A stretch of DNA of 64,000 nucleotides from NCBI GenBank assembly GCA_016787785.1, contig JAEUTO010000014.1, positions 1 through 64,000 of the forward strand, written 5' to 3'. Below the pieces are notes generated by a model, which searched no databases, was not told the DNA's origin, and saw only the letters and a list, made by a program, of their open reading frames with translations. A program made the translations under genes and the position numbers. Origin of the DNA: Bacteroidia bacterium (GTDB lineage Bacteria > Bacteroidota > Bacteroidia > B-17B0 > Aurantibacillaceae). Below are positions 41,223 to 50,560 of the stretch, one piece after another; within the stretch, counting starts at the first letter, position 1, and every line of letters begins with the position of its first letter.

Positions 41223-42648
41223 AAACAGAATATATATATATGCAGCAATAGTCTGCATCGCAGTAGCGTTTTCGGCTTGTAAAAATTTAGCCATCGTTAA
41301 TAAAACAGAAAACAAATCGGTTCCTGCAAGTTACAACAATGTAACAGACAGTGTAAATACAGCAAATGTAAAGTGGAAAGATTTTTTTAAAGATCCTCAA
41401 CTTTCTACTTTGATCGATTCTGCTTTGAAAAAAAACCAGGAGCTGAATATTTTTTTGCAGGAAATTCAAATTGCCCGTAATGAAATACGAACGCGTAAAG
41501 GAGCGTATCTTCCGGTTGTTGGAATAGGGGCAGGAGCGGGTGTTGAAAAAGTTGGTTTGTACACCAGTCAGGGCGCCAGTGATGCAAATAACAACATAAT
41601 GCCGGGTAAGGCCTTTCCTGATCCTTTACCAAACTATATGATTGGTGTTACTGCTTCCTGGGAGGTGGATATCTGGAAAAAATTACGTAATGCGAAAAAA
41701 GCAGCCTTGTATAAATATCTTTCTACTGTTGAAGGCAAAAATTTCATGGTTACTAATCTTATCTCCGAAATTGCAAATTCCTATTACGAATTAGTTGCTT
41801 TGGATAATCAGTTAGAGATACTAAAAAGTAATATCGAAATTCAACAAAACGCGTTAGAAATAGTGAAACTCGAAAAGGCCGCAGCCAAAGTTACAGAGTT
41901 AGCGGTGCGCAAATTTGAGGCAGAGGTGCTTAAAAACCAAAGTCGTCAGTATTACATCATGCAGCAAATAACAGAAACAGAAAACAGAATTAATTTTTTG
42001 GTTGGTAGATTTCCTCAATCTGTTATAAGAAATTCAAAGAGTTTTACTGAGTTGCCAATCGATTCAATTCATTCGGGCATACCATCGCAACTTTTGGAGA
42101 ATCGTACTGATATCAAGCAAGCTGAACAAGGTTTAATAGCAGCAAAATTAGACGTAAAGGCGGCTAGGGCGGAATTTTATCCTTCGTTAAGGATCAAAGC
42201 CGGCGCTGGTTACGGAGCTTTTAATCCGCGTTATTTGATACAGGCGCCACAATCATTACTGTATTCTTTAGCCGGTGATCTAATGGCACCTTTAATAAAT
42301 CGAAATGCTATTAAAGCAAATTTTTATTCGGCCAATTCAAAACAAGTGCAGGCAGTTTATAATTACGAACGTGCTATTTTAAGAGCGCACATTGAAGTAG
42401 TGAATCAACTTTCTAATATCAATAATCTTAAAAAAAGTTACGATCTAAAAAATAAACAAGTGCAGGCACTCACGCAATCGATCGACATTTCTACGACCTT
42501 ATTTAAATCGGCGAGGGCAGATTATATGGAAGTATTACTAACGCAACGCGATGCTTTGGATTCGAAATTTGAATTGATAGAAACCAAAAAACAACAAATG
42601 AATGCTATGGTTAATATTTACCAGGCCTTAGGTGGAGGATGGAAATAA
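41212..42648 (+). CDS. RND efflux outer-membrane channel lipoprotein (TolC/OprM-like)
   Basis: Outer-membrane factor of the tripartite pump. The ATG at 41212 is chosen because it gives the lipoprotein signal MNNRNRIYIYAAIVCIAVAF then SAC. The body has two OEP repeats of long helices and strands, with WKDFFKDPQLSTLIDSALKK, TASWEVDIWKKLRNAKKAAL and LLENRTDIKQAEQGLIAAKL. 478 residues is normal for NodT/OprM-type factors. It ends in a long hairpin (42655-42735) that closes the operon. Confidence 0.94.
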   Translation: MNNRNRIYIYAAIVCIAVAFSACKNLAIVNKTENKSVPASYNNVTDSVNTANVKWKDFFKDPQLSTLIDSALKKNQELNIFLQEIQIARNEIRTRKGAYLPVVGIGAGAGVEKVGLYTSQGASDANNNIMPGKAFPDPLPNYMIGVTASWEVDIWKKLRNAKKAALYKYLSTVEGKNFMVTNLISEIANSYYELVALDNQLEILKSNIEIQQNALEIVKLEKAAAKVTELAVRKFEAEVLKNQSRQYYIMQQITETENRINFLVGRFPQSVIRNSKSFTELPIDSIHSGIPSQLLENRTDIKQAEQGLIAAKLDVKAARAEFYPSLRIKAGAGYGAFNPRYLIQAPQSLLYSLAGDLMAPLINRNAIKANFYSANSKQVQAVYNYERAILRAHIEVVNQLSNINNLKKSYDLKNKQVQALTQSIDISTTLFKSARADYMEVLLTQRDALDSKFELIETKKQQMNAMVNIYQALGGGWK

Positions 42649-42654
42649 TTTTAG

Positions 42655-42735
42655 AATAGAACGCGGGTGAATATGATATAAACTGATCAAATCATCTAAG
42701 TCGATCATATAGATCAATGTTGTCTGCGTTCTATT
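42655..42735 (+). terminator. Long-range hairpin ending the RND operon
   Basis: Perfect 10-base outer arms AATAGAACGC / GCGTTCTATT (42655-42664, 42726-42735) enclose a second pair ATATGAT / ATCATAT (42671-42677, 42704-42710), followed by ATTTTAAAT. It overlaps the last two bases of the convergent gene at 42734. Confidence 0.6.
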
Positions 42736-43369
42736 ATTTTAAATGCGGGATTAACTCTATGTAAAGAAGACCTGATTTCTGATTTGCTCCACAGCTTGCA
42801 TATTTAACATTCTGGTGTTTGTCAAGCACTAAATTTAAGGGCGTGCCAACTCCTAAATTATAATCTTCAATATATTTTTTCTTGTCAGGAATAAATTCCA
42901 TAAATGTTCTGTACTTATCAATAATTAGTTGAATGTCTTTTTGCTTTTCAGGAAAGAAAACCAATATCGTTACCATATCTTTTAACTCTTTTTTAATTGT
43001 AACGTAATCGTCTAACTGCTGTATACACGCATCACAAAAAAAATAATTGAAATTAATTAATGTAAATTTTGATCTAATTTGATTTGTTATTATTTTTTTA
43101 TTTTCACTTGTCCGTAAATAAGATATTGGATATTTACATTTTGTCACTCGTTTTAATGTCCGATCGGTGATTGCTTCAAGTGAGTCGAACCGGGACTCTT
43201 CGTTGTATTTATTAAGCGAGTCTATATTTGAATAGTCTCCAAAGTCAATGCTTTTAGTTTCTTCTGCATGTTGCTTTTTTACTTTAACAAAACAGTCGGC
43301 ATCTAATTGTCCGAATGAACTTAGGTACACAGATGATATTAGTATTGTAAGAAATCTTATTTTAATCAT
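42734..43369 (-). CDS. Secreted thioredoxin-fold (TlpA-like) protein
   Basis: Signal peptide MIKIRFLTILISSVYLSSFG with the start at 43369; the ATG at 43417 would add residues that overlap the upstream gene. After a helical N-terminal region (25-90) comes a thioredoxin-like fold (about 95-212) with the active-site-like CDAC in NYFFCDACIQQL, a likely cis-proline site in VGTPLNLVLDK, and a late KYASCG. An envelope thiol-disulfide role is likely but the partner is unknown. It follows the SpoIIE gene by 31 bases and may be co-transcribed. Confidence 0.7.
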   Translation of the reverse strand: MIKIRFLTILISSVYLSSFGQLDADCFVKVKKQHAEETKSIDFGDYSNIDSLNKYNEESRFDSLEAITDRTLKRVTKCKYPISYLRTSENKKIITNQIRSKFTLINFNYFFCDACIQQLDDYVTIKKELKDMVTILVFFPEKQKDIQLIIDKYRTFMEFIPDKKKYIEDYNLGVGTPLNLVLDKHQNVKYASCGANQKSGLLYIELIPHLK

Positions 43370-43400
43370 GCCGATCCGCGTCATCAGTGTCCCATTAAGA

Positions 43401-44795
43401 TCAAACCTTAACACCAATCACAAGAACATCATCTACCTGTTCTTGTTTCCCACGCCAGGTTTCAAAGGAAGTATTCAATAGGTTTTTTTGGTCGTTAAAT
43501 GGTAAGTTTGAGTTTTCTAAAAGAATATCTTTAAATTGCTTGTGCATATATTTTTTCCCGTTCTTGCCGCCAAACTGATCAGGGAATCCGTCAGAAAAAG
43601 TATAAATGCAATCACCAACTTCTAAAGGAATGGTGTTATTTGTGAAAGGTTTGTAATCATGGTAAAAACCGCAGGGCTGTTTGTCTGCTTTGTAAACCAA
43701 CAATTCAGATTCTGCTTTTCCAGCATTTTTTACAATGTAAAGTGAGTTGTTGGCTGAAGAATAATGTAATTCATTTTTGCTTTTATCTAAACAACAAATG
43801 GTAATATCCATACCATCTTTACTCTCGCCAAAATTGCCATGTTGTTTTAAAGTACTTACAATTTTATCGCGCATCATATTTAAGATCTCTGATGGCGTTT
43901 TAATACCTTTTACTTCAACTATCTCATCTAAAAATGAAAGGCCGAGCATGGTCATAAATCCTCCCGGAACCCCATGGCCCGTGCAATCGCCTGTTGCATA
44001 AAAAACAACATTATTCTTTTCATAGATCCAGTAAAAATCGCCACTCACAATATCCTTTGGTTTGAATAACACAAAACTGTCTTTAAAATGGCTGTTAAAA
44101 TGCCCTTCTAGTGGAATTAAGGATTGTTGAATACTGCGTGCGTAATTGATACTATCCGTAATTTCTTTTTTCTGGTGAACAACCTCTTCATGTTTTTGCT
44201 CAATGATCTCTTTCGACCTCGCTAATTCTAACCTGCTGCGGATCTCGTTAAACGTTAAACGATAACGTGTACGAATAAGGAACACACAAAAAATTGCAAC
44301 TGTTAAGATCAATAATCCTCCATTAATTACAAATTCTTGTATGGTTAACTGGCTATTAATCGCGTAAAAAATAATATTACTGATGATGGTTGCAACTAAA
44401 ATTATCACCGAAAAAATGACTTCCCAAAGCACAAGCATACCAACGCCAATAAATAAAACCATATAAGCAAAAGCATGCTGCTGAAAATGGGCAATATCCA
44501 TAACGCTCCACATATAGGCGTTTTGGATACTTATACCCAAAACCAAAAGAAACATGGTAGTATAAATATTTATTCCGGAAATTTTTCGGGTAACTAATAT
44601 TAGGAGGCTAACAAGAGAAACGCTTGCTCTGAAAATAAAAAATGGCAGCCAGTATTCTGGAAGTACAAAAATATCGCTTACAAACCAAACCAGATTTAAA
44701 GCAATACCAACCCAGGTAGTAATAACATGAAATTTTTCGGTGGACTTATAAAATTCCTGTTTTACTATAACTTCCGGTATGGCTGTTTCTTGCAT
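43401..44795 (-). CDS. Membrane-anchored SpoIIE-type PP2C phosphatase
   Basis: Second stand-alone SpoIIE phosphatase of the window, 464 residues. Six membrane helices (about 25-175), a coiled coil (180-225) with the shared linker KKEITDSINYARSIQQSLIP, then a PP2C domain (about 230-464). Metal-binding aspartates lie in DIVSGDFYW (D253) and GDCTGHGVPGGFM (D270), with SSANNSL, YTFSDGFPDQFGG and DDVLVIGVKV. It is paralogous to the protein at 9269 but has a different membrane part. It lies between a TPR-SpoIIE gene and a thioredoxin-fold gene on the same strand. Confidence 0.9.
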   Translation of the reverse strand: MQETAIPEVIVKQEFYKSTEKFHVITTWVGIALNLVWFVSDIFVLPEYWLPFFIFRASVSLVSLLILVTRKISGINIYTTMFLLVLGISIQNAYMWSVMDIAHFQQHAFAYMVLFIGVGMLVLWEVIFSVIILVATIISNIIFYAINSQLTIQEFVINGGLLILTVAIFCVFLIRTRYRLTFNEIRSRLELARSKEIIEQKHEEVVHQKKEITDSINYARSIQQSLIPLEGHFNSHFKDSFVLFKPKDIVSGDFYWIYEKNNVVFYATGDCTGHGVPGGFMTMLGLSFLDEIVEVKGIKTPSEILNMMRDKIVSTLKQHGNFGESKDGMDITICCLDKSKNELHYSSANNSLYIVKNAGKAESELLVYKADKQPCGFYHDYKPFTNNTIPLEVGDCIYTFSDGFPDQFGGKNGKKYMHKQFKDILLENSNLPFNDQKNLLNTSFETWRGKQEQVDDVLVIGVKV

Positions 44796-44883
44796 CTAAG
44801 ATTCTAAAATACAAAACAAATCCAATAAGCGGTAACTTTTTCGACAAAATCAAAGCATTTAGCCTCAAAGACTGACTTATTTA

Positions 44884-46944
44884 TTAAATCCTGACGCCAA
44901 TAATTGTTACATCATCAATTTGCTCAAGATCGCCGATCCATTTTTCAAAACGGCTTTCTAGTATTTTTTTTTGCGTTTCCATTGGTAACGCCGCATTAGC
45001 CAAGAGAAGTTCTTTTAAATTCTTTGTCATGAATTTTTTTCTTTTTTCGCCGCCAAATTGATCTGAAAAACCGTCGGTTAAGGTATAGATCGTGTCACCC
45101 TTTTGTAATTGTATGCTGTGTTTAGCGAATGGAACGTTTTGTTTATCGTGTTTACCTACCGGCATTTTTTGGGGTTTTATCTCCATTAATTCAGCACCCC
45201 TAACGTTTTGCCTAACAATCCAAACCGGGTTATTTGCTGCTACACAATCCATAACCAGTTCTTTGAAGTTAAATATAAGCAGGCTGCAATCCATACCGTC
45301 TTTGCCACCATCGGTACTACCATCGTTAGCCAACGTATTTATTATTATGGTTCGCGTATAGTTCAATATATCATCGGCTTTATTTAAGCCCTTTGTTATC
45401 GCTTCTTTAAGGCTGTTCATATTTAGCATGCTCATAATGGCGCCCGGCACACCGTGTCCGGTGCTATCTGCAGTTACCAAACAAAACTTGTCATCATCTA
45501 TTTTTGAAGCCCAGTAAAAATCACCACTTACAACATCTTTTGGCCTAAACAGTATAAAATAGTCTTTTAAGTTTTCGTCGAGTGTTTTTTTTGAGGCTAA
45601 CAAACTTCTTTGAATGCGTTCGGCGTAGTTTATACTGTCGGTAATCTCTTTATGCTTTTCTTCTACCAGTTGCTTTTGCTGGGTAATAATTAAATTTTGT
45701 TGCTGAGTTTGTTTTTCTTTTAGTTCGATTATTTGTTTTTGTTTTTGAATGACACGAAAGCGTGAGTATAATAAGAACAAGAATAAAATAACAAGACCTA
45801 GAACAACAGAAACCAGGCCGATAACTATTTTTTGTTTTTGTTTTTCTTCAGCTACGACGGCATCTTTTTTGTCCTGTTCTGCTTTGGAAGCGATCTCCTT
45901 TTTATCAAACTCATATTGCATGGCAGCTTTTAAGGTCTGTTTTTTTGTTTCTTCATTGTTAATAGTATCGCGAAGTGTCGTATAAAGTAAATAATGTCTG
46001 AACGCTGCTTTGTAATCATGCACTGTGCTATCCAAAATTGACAGGTTGGCATAGCTTTGTAACATTATTTCTTTATTGTTTGTTTCTATTCCCAGTTGCA
46101 AAGCCTTACCGAGGTATGTTTGCGCTTCCTTCGCCTTAAGCATGCTGGTATAAACAGTTCCAATATTTATATAATTAATAGCAAAACTCAATTTATCGTC
46201 TTTAATTTCTTCTTTTAGTTTTAACGAAGAAAAATAATATTGCAGGGCTTCATTGTCATTTTTTTGCTTTTGAATTTTATTCTTTTCGAGAGAGGCCATG
46301 CTGTTGTAAACATTTCCAATGTTACTGAAAGTGGTTGAAATTCCTTTTTTATCACCTTGCTCTTCTCTTATTTTTAATACGGATCGATAATTTTTTAATG
46401 CATCTTCAAAACGTTTTTGCCCCCAATAAACATTACCAATGTTATTATAAGATGCTGCAATAGCTGATTTATCATGAAGCTCTTCTCTTATTTTTAAAGC
46501 GGCTAAATTGTTTTTCAGGGCTTCGGAATAGTTTTTTTGATTCTCATAAATAATAGCGATGTTATTGTACGACGCGGCGATACCCTTTTTGTCATTTATT
46601 TTTTCTCTTATTTTTAAAGCGGCAAAATAATTTTTTAAAGCCTCCGGGTAATTACCTTTGTTTCTGTGGCTTATACCAATTGCGCTGTAGGCGTTACCCA
46701 CATATTTTGGCTGATCAATTTTTTGAGCTAGTTTAATAGCGTTTTCTGCCAATAAAATTGCCGAGTCGGGGTTGTTTGCTTTATATGACCAGGCAAGCGC
46801 ATCTATTGCTTTTAATCTGCAGGAATCTGGCTGTAGCTCGTTTTTATAAACCTTCCAAAGAGAATCTAAATTTTGTTTTTGTGAAAAAGCAGAGCAGCCT
46901 ATAAAAATTAAAACAAACGTGATAAATTTACTGGTGTTCTTCAT
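44884..46944 (-). CDS. TPR sensor with SpoIIE-type PP2C output domain
   Basis: Signal peptide MKNTSKFITFVLIFIGCSAF (start at 46944 preferred over 46956), then about seven or eight near-identical TPR units (about 30-355; NYSEALKNNLAALKIREE and AASYNNIGNVYWGQKRFED style), a membrane helix (IVIGLVSVVLGLVILFLFLL, about 370-392), a coiled coil with KEITDSINYAERIQRSLL, and a C-terminal PP2C domain (about 440-686; DVVSGDFYW, TADSTGHGVPGAIM, YTLTDGFSDQFGG). The periplasmic TPRs probably sense a peptide or protein and control the cytosolic phosphatase. It is the full-length counterpart of the truncated protein at 7926. Confidence 0.9.
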   Translation of the reverse strand: MKNTSKFITFVLIFIGCSAFSQKQNLDSLWKVYKNELQPDSCRLKAIDALAWSYKANNPDSAILLAENAIKLAQKIDQPKYVGNAYSAIGISHRNKGNYPEALKNYFAALKIREKINDKKGIAASYNNIAIIYENQKNYSEALKNNLAALKIREELHDKSAIAASYNNIGNVYWGQKRFEDALKNYRSVLKIREEQGDKKGISTTFSNIGNVYNSMASLEKNKIQKQKNDNEALQYYFSSLKLKEEIKDDKLSFAINYINIGTVYTSMLKAKEAQTYLGKALQLGIETNNKEIMLQSYANLSILDSTVHDYKAAFRHYLLYTTLRDTINNEETKKQTLKAAMQYEFDKKEIASKAEQDKKDAVVAEEKQKQKIVIGLVSVVLGLVILFLFLLYSRFRVIQKQKQIIELKEKQTQQQNLIITQQKQLVEEKHKEITDSINYAERIQRSLLASKKTLDENLKDYFILFRPKDVVSGDFYWASKIDDDKFCLVTADSTGHGVPGAIMSMLNMNSLKEAITKGLNKADDILNYTRTIIINTLANDGSTDGGKDGMDCSLLIFNFKELVMDCVAANNPVWIVRQNVRGAELMEIKPQKMPVGKHDKQNVPFAKHSIQLQKGDTIYTLTDGFSDQFGGEKRKKFMTKNLKELLLANAALPMETQKKILESRFEKWIGDLEQIDDVTIIGVRI

Positions 46945-46969
46945 TTTTATAAGCAAAAATCATTCAAGT

Positions 46970-48610
46970 TTAGGTTTGTATCGTTCCAACATTATATTGC
47001 TTGGTAATAGGAGCGTGGTCGGCCATTTCAATACCCATACTTATTACTTTTCGTGTATCTAACGGATCAATGATAGCATCTAACCAGATACGCGCTGCTG
47101 CATAGTACGGTGTTGTTTGCGCATCGTAACGGTCTTTTATTTTGTTGTATAGTTCTGCTTCCTTTTCAGGCGTAATTTCTTCGCCTTTTGCTTTTAAACT
47201 AGCAACCTCAATTTGCACTAATACTTTTGCTGCCTGTGCGCCACCCATTACAGCTACCTGCGCCGTTGGCCAACCAACAATTAAACGTGGATCGTAGGCT
47301 TTACCACACATGGCATAATTTGCAGCACCATAACTGTTGCCTAAAATAATGGTGAATTTTGGCACAACAGAATTGGCCATTGCATTTACAAGTTTAGCGC
47401 CATCTTTAATGATACCACCTTGCTCACTGCGTGAGCCAACCATAAATCCCGTTGCATCTTGCAAAAATACCAAAGGAATTTTCTTTTGATTACAATTCAT
47501 AATAAAGCGCGCGGCTTTATCGGCGCTATCGCTATAAATTACACCACCAAATTGCATCTCGTTACTTCCTCCCGGTTTTTTTGCTTTCACAACTTTACGT
47601 TGGTTGGCAACAATACCAACAGCCCAACCGTCAATGCGCGCGTAGGTTGTAATGATGCTTTGTCCGTAATTTGCTTTGTATTCTTCGTGTGTGCTATCAT
47701 CCACCAGGCGCTCAATAATGTCATACATATCGTATTGTTTATCACGCGCTACTGGGAAAATTCCGTAAAGTTCTTTCTCGTCTTTTTTTGGCTTGGCACT
47801 TTCAATACGGTTAAAACCTGCTTTATCATAAGCGCCAACTTTGTTCATAATGTTACGAATGCGTGTTAAGCAATCGGCATCATCTTTACATTTATAATCG
47901 GTTACACCACTAATTTCGCAATGTGTTGTAGCACCACCTAGTGTTTCGTTATCAATACTTTCTCCAATTGCAGCTTTTACCAAATAGCTTCCTGCTAAAA
48001 ATATAGAACCAGTTTTATCTACGATCATGGCTTCATCGCTCATAATGGGAAGATAAGCTCCACCAGCAACGCAGCTACCCATAACAGCGGCAATTTGTAA
48101 AATACCCATGCTGCTCATCACCGCATTGTTTCTAAAGATCCTACCAAAATGTTCTTTATCAGGAAATATTTCGTCTTGTAATGGCAAATAAACACCTGCA
48201 CTATCTACCAAATAGATAATTGGTAAACGGTTCTCCATAGCAATTTCCTGCGCACGTAAATTCTTTTTTCCTGTAATTGGGAACCAGGCTCCCGCTTTTA
48301 CTGTTGCATCATTAGCAACAACTATACATTGTTTGCCGCTTACATAACCAATAACAATAACAACGCCACCACCAGGACAACCGCCATGCTCGGCATACAT
48401 TTCGTAGCCTGCAAATGCGCCCATCTCAACACGGGGTGTATCTTTATCCAATAAAAAATCAATACGTTCGCGCGCACTCATTTTGCCTTGTTCGTGCAAT
48501 TTATCAATGCGCGATTTACCGCCACCTAAATACACTTTTTGCAAACGCTGCTCCATTTGGCTAATGAGCAAACGCATTTTATCGTCATTCTTATTAAATT
48601 CTAAGTCCAT
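46970..48610 (-). CDS. Acyl-CoA carboxylase carboxyltransferase (beta) subunit, methylcrotonyl type
   Basis: Biotin-dependent carboxyltransferase, 546 residues, with two crotonase-fold halves. Motifs: GGGKSRIDKLHEQGKMSARERI, AEHGGCPGGG, MGSCVAGGAYLPIMSDE (first oxyanion loop), QDATGFMVGSRSEQGGIIKD and NSYGAANYAMCGKAYDPR, WPTAQVAVMGG (second). The pattern matches methylcrotonyl-CoA carboxylase beta better than propionyl-CoA carboxylase, pointing to leucine breakdown; geranyl-type enzymes are also possible. The alpha (biotin) subunit is not in this window. The gene begins 38 bases after DUF6913 on the same strand. Confidence 0.9.
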   Translation of the reverse strand: MDLEFNKNDDKMRLLISQMEQRLQKVYLGGGKSRIDKLHEQGKMSARERIDFLLDKDTPRVEMGAFAGYEMYAEHGGCPGGGVVIVIGYVSGKQCIVVANDATVKAGAWFPITGKKNLRAQEIAMENRLPIIYLVDSAGVYLPLQDEIFPDKEHFGRIFRNNAVMSSMGILQIAAVMGSCVAGGAYLPIMSDEAMIVDKTGSIFLAGSYLVKAAIGESIDNETLGGATTHCEISGVTDYKCKDDADCLTRIRNIMNKVGAYDKAGFNRIESAKPKKDEKELYGIFPVARDKQYDMYDIIERLVDDSTHEEYKANYGQSIITTYARIDGWAVGIVANQRKVVKAKKPGGSNEMQFGGVIYSDSADKAARFIMNCNQKKIPLVFLQDATGFMVGSRSEQGGIIKDGAKLVNAMANSVVPKFTIILGNSYGAANYAMCGKAYDPRLIVGWPTAQVAVMGGAQAAKVLVQIEVASLKAKGEEITPEKEAELYNKIKDRYDAQTTPYYAAARIWLDAIIDPLDTRKVISMGIEMADHAPITKQYNVGTIQT

Positions 48611-48648
48611 ATTGTTTTTGTTAATGCTTTAAATTTATATAATATTTT

Positions 48649-49155
48649 TTAAGTCTTTATCATTTTTAAATATTTCACTACATCGTTCAAATAATTTATC
48701 AAATTAAAGGGCGCTGTTTTTTGAATAATTAATTGCACTTCGTTAAAACCGCTGGTTTGCCCACATTTAACGGGAGCCTTTAGGGTAGAAGTAATGGCAG
48801 ATGCAAATAGTTGAAAGTTGTTAGAGGCGTTTATAACAAGATCGAATTTTTTATTTATAAGATCATTGCTACTTGTTTTTTTTGGTAAACTTAGTATCGA
48901 CTTGTCTTTTTTTGTAAAGCATTTCCAATCGCCAAAACTTGGCTCTTTAGAGCTGAGCTCTATAAAAAAGACCTCTACATATTTTTGCGAATCACCAATG
49001 AATTTATCTAAGGCACTTTTATTGATCGTTTCGTCTTTACTAATAATAAGAGCAATTTTTTCGATCTTATCCCAGGATAAAAAGTATTTTGGAAGCGCTA
49101 AATTATCTTTTGCGACCTGCGATCTTAAAGTTATTTCAGCTAACTTATTTATCAT
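48649..49155 (-). CDS. DUF6913 family protein
   Basis: 168-residue cytosolic protein. It contains the layout seen in Bacteroidota DUF6913 proteins: SWDKIEKIALIISKDETINK, then FDLVINASNNFQLFASAITS and GFNEVQLIIQK. Function unknown; Bacteroidota genomes often place it next to nrnA-type DHH genes, as here with a 2-base gap. It is probably co-transcribed with nrnA and the carboxylase gene. Confidence 0.7.
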   Translation of the reverse strand: MINKLAEITLRSQVAKDNLALPKYFLSWDKIEKIALIISKDETINKSALDKFIGDSQKYVEVFFIELSSKEPSFGDWKCFTKKDKSILSLPKKTSSNDLINKKFDLVINASNNFQLFASAITSTLKAPVKCGQTSGFNEVQLIIQKTAPFNLINYLNDVVKYLKMIKT

Positions 49156-49157
49156 TA

Positions 49158-50156
49158 TTAAAATAATGTTTTTACAAGCGTAGTAAATTTGGTTACCGTT
49201 TCGTCCAGTGTTTGGATGCTTTTGCCACCGGCAGCGTTTATGTGCCCACCGCCGTTAAAATGATCTCTCGCAAATTTGTTCACATCAATTTTTCCTTTGC
49301 TGCGGAAAGAGATTTTTATATAACCTTCCGACTCCATGAATAACGCACACACTTTAATACCTTTTATAGAAAAGGGATAATTGACAATACCTTCAGTATC
49401 TCCTTTTTGATAATTGAAGCGTTTTAATTCACTTTCTGTAATGGCAAAATAGGCGGCAGGTATTTCTTTTACGATCTCCATTTTTTCGCTCAATAAGTAA
49501 CCTAACAATTTTAAACGCTCATAACTATAAGTATCGTAAACGGCACTGTGAATATCAGCAGGCACAATTCCTGTTTTTAAAAGTTCAGAAAGCACTAAAT
49601 GTGTTTTTGCTGTAACGCTGGGATATCGAAATGAACCAGTATCCGTCATTAATCCAGTATACAAACAGGCAGCAATTTTCTTATCTATCATTTTTTTGTG
49701 ACCCATGCCGGCAATTAATTCGTAGATCAATTCGCAGGTACTGCAGGCAGCTACATCATGAAAATAATAGGTAGCATAGTTATCGGGTTGTTGGTGATGA
49801 TCGATAAGCACAATAGGGGCAGTAGCTTTTTCAAGCAATAAGCCCAGCTTTTCGATGCGTTTAAACGAATTATAATCGAGTGTAAAAATAAGATCAGCGG
49901 ATTTTATCAGCTTTTCTACCTTAGCTTCGTTCTTTTGATGAATAATTACGTTCTTATTGCCCGGCAACCAGTCCAAAAACTCAGGGTAGGCGTTAGGTAC
50001 AACCACTTTTACATTCTTATCTAGCTGTAAAAGGTAATTATACAGAGCAAGACTGCTTCCCATGGCATCGCCATCGGGACTCCAATGTGTTGTAATAACA
50101 ATGTTATTGGCCTTTTTTATTGTGTTTTTGAACTTTAAAAAGCTGTCTTTTTGCAT
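49158..50156 (-). CDS. nrnA: NanoRNase/pAp phosphatase (DHH-DHHA1 family)
   Basis: Degrades 2-5 nt RNAs and dephosphorylates pAp. The DHH part (about 1-180) has TTHWSPDGDAMGSSLAL (metal ligands), LDYNSFKR, IDHHQQPDN and DTGSFRYPS. The DHHA1 part (about 230-332) ends with FARDHFNGGGHINAAGG. Length 332 is standard. It is divergent from rpsU; a TAAATTTA box upstream may be its -7. It is first of the nrnA-DUF6913-carboxylase group. Confidence 0.94.
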   Translation of the reverse strand: MQKDSFLKFKNTIKKANNIVITTHWSPDGDAMGSSLALYNYLLQLDKNVKVVVPNAYPEFLDWLPGNKNVIIHQKNEAKVEKLIKSADLIFTLDYNSFKRIEKLGLLLEKATAPIVLIDHHQQPDNYATYYFHDVAACSTCELIYELIAGMGHKKMIDKKIAACLYTGLMTDTGSFRYPSVTAKTHLVLSELLKTGIVPADIHSAVYDTYSYERLKLLGYLLSEKMEIVKEIPAAYFAITESELKRFNYQKGDTEGIVNYPFSIKGIKVCALFMESEGYIKISFRSKGKIDVNKFARDHFNGGGHINAAGGKSIQTLDETVTKFTTLVKTLF

Positions 50157-50176
50157 AAATAGTGGAAAACAGTAAA

Positions 50177-50254
50177 TTTAGGGTATTTGCCCCTTAAATA
50201 CATTAAAATCGTCTAAAAAATATTTTAGGGTATTTGAAATTTTCCTTATATTTG
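50177..50254 (+). promoter_or_regulatory. rpsU promoter region with 13-bp direct repeat
   Basis: TATATTTG at 50247-50254 is a perfect -7 box followed by GCACC, as often seen at ribosomal promoters in this phylum; the -33 is weak. TTTAGGGTATTTG occurs twice, at 50177-50189 and 50224-50236, 47 bases apart, and may be a binding site shared with the divergent nrnA gene. Confidence 0.55.
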
Positions 50255-50283
50255 CACCTCTTAAATTAAAAATAGACTTAAAA

Positions 50284-50481
50284 ATGCTAATAGTTCAAAT
50301 TAAAGAAGGCGATAACATCGAAAAAGCCTTAAAAAAGTACAAGAAGAAATTCGAAAAAACCGGAGTAGTTAAACAATTACGCGAGCGTACTAAATTTACC
50401 AAACCATCTGTTCGTCGTCGCGAAGAGATCATTAAAGCTGCTTACAAGCAAAAATTACAGATCGGCGCTATCGAGAAGTAA
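50284..50481 (+). CDS. rpsU: Small-subunit ribosomal protein bS21
   Basis: 65 residues: MLIVQIKEGDNIEKALKKYK, KFEKTGVVKQLRERTKF and KPSVRRREEIIKAAYKQK. bS21 sits next to the anti-Shine-Dalgarno sequence and, from memory, helps hide it in Bacteroidota ribosomes. In Flavobacterium its own mRNA is reported to carry a Shine-Dalgarno sequence for feedback. Here the leader (TTAAATTAAAAATAGACTTA) has none. It is followed by a strong terminator that runs up to the xerC-like gene. Confidence 0.97.
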   Translation: MLIVQIKEGDNIEKALKKYKKKFEKTGVVKQLRERTKFTKPSVRRREEIIKAAYKQKLQIGAIEK

Positions 50482-50514
50482 TATCTTTATAAAATTTACA
50501 ATTTTTTATATTGG

Positions 50515-50560
50515 AATCCTAAACTGAATTGCATAAATTCGTTTAGGATTTTTTATTTTT
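50515..50560 (+). terminator. Terminator between rpsU and the recombinase gene
   Basis: 10-base arms AATCCTAAAC / GTTTAGGATT (50515-50524, 50541-50550) with inner GAATT / AATTC, then a T tract that ends at the ATG at 50561. The downstream gene therefore either depends on read-through or starts inside this region. Confidence 0.88.
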
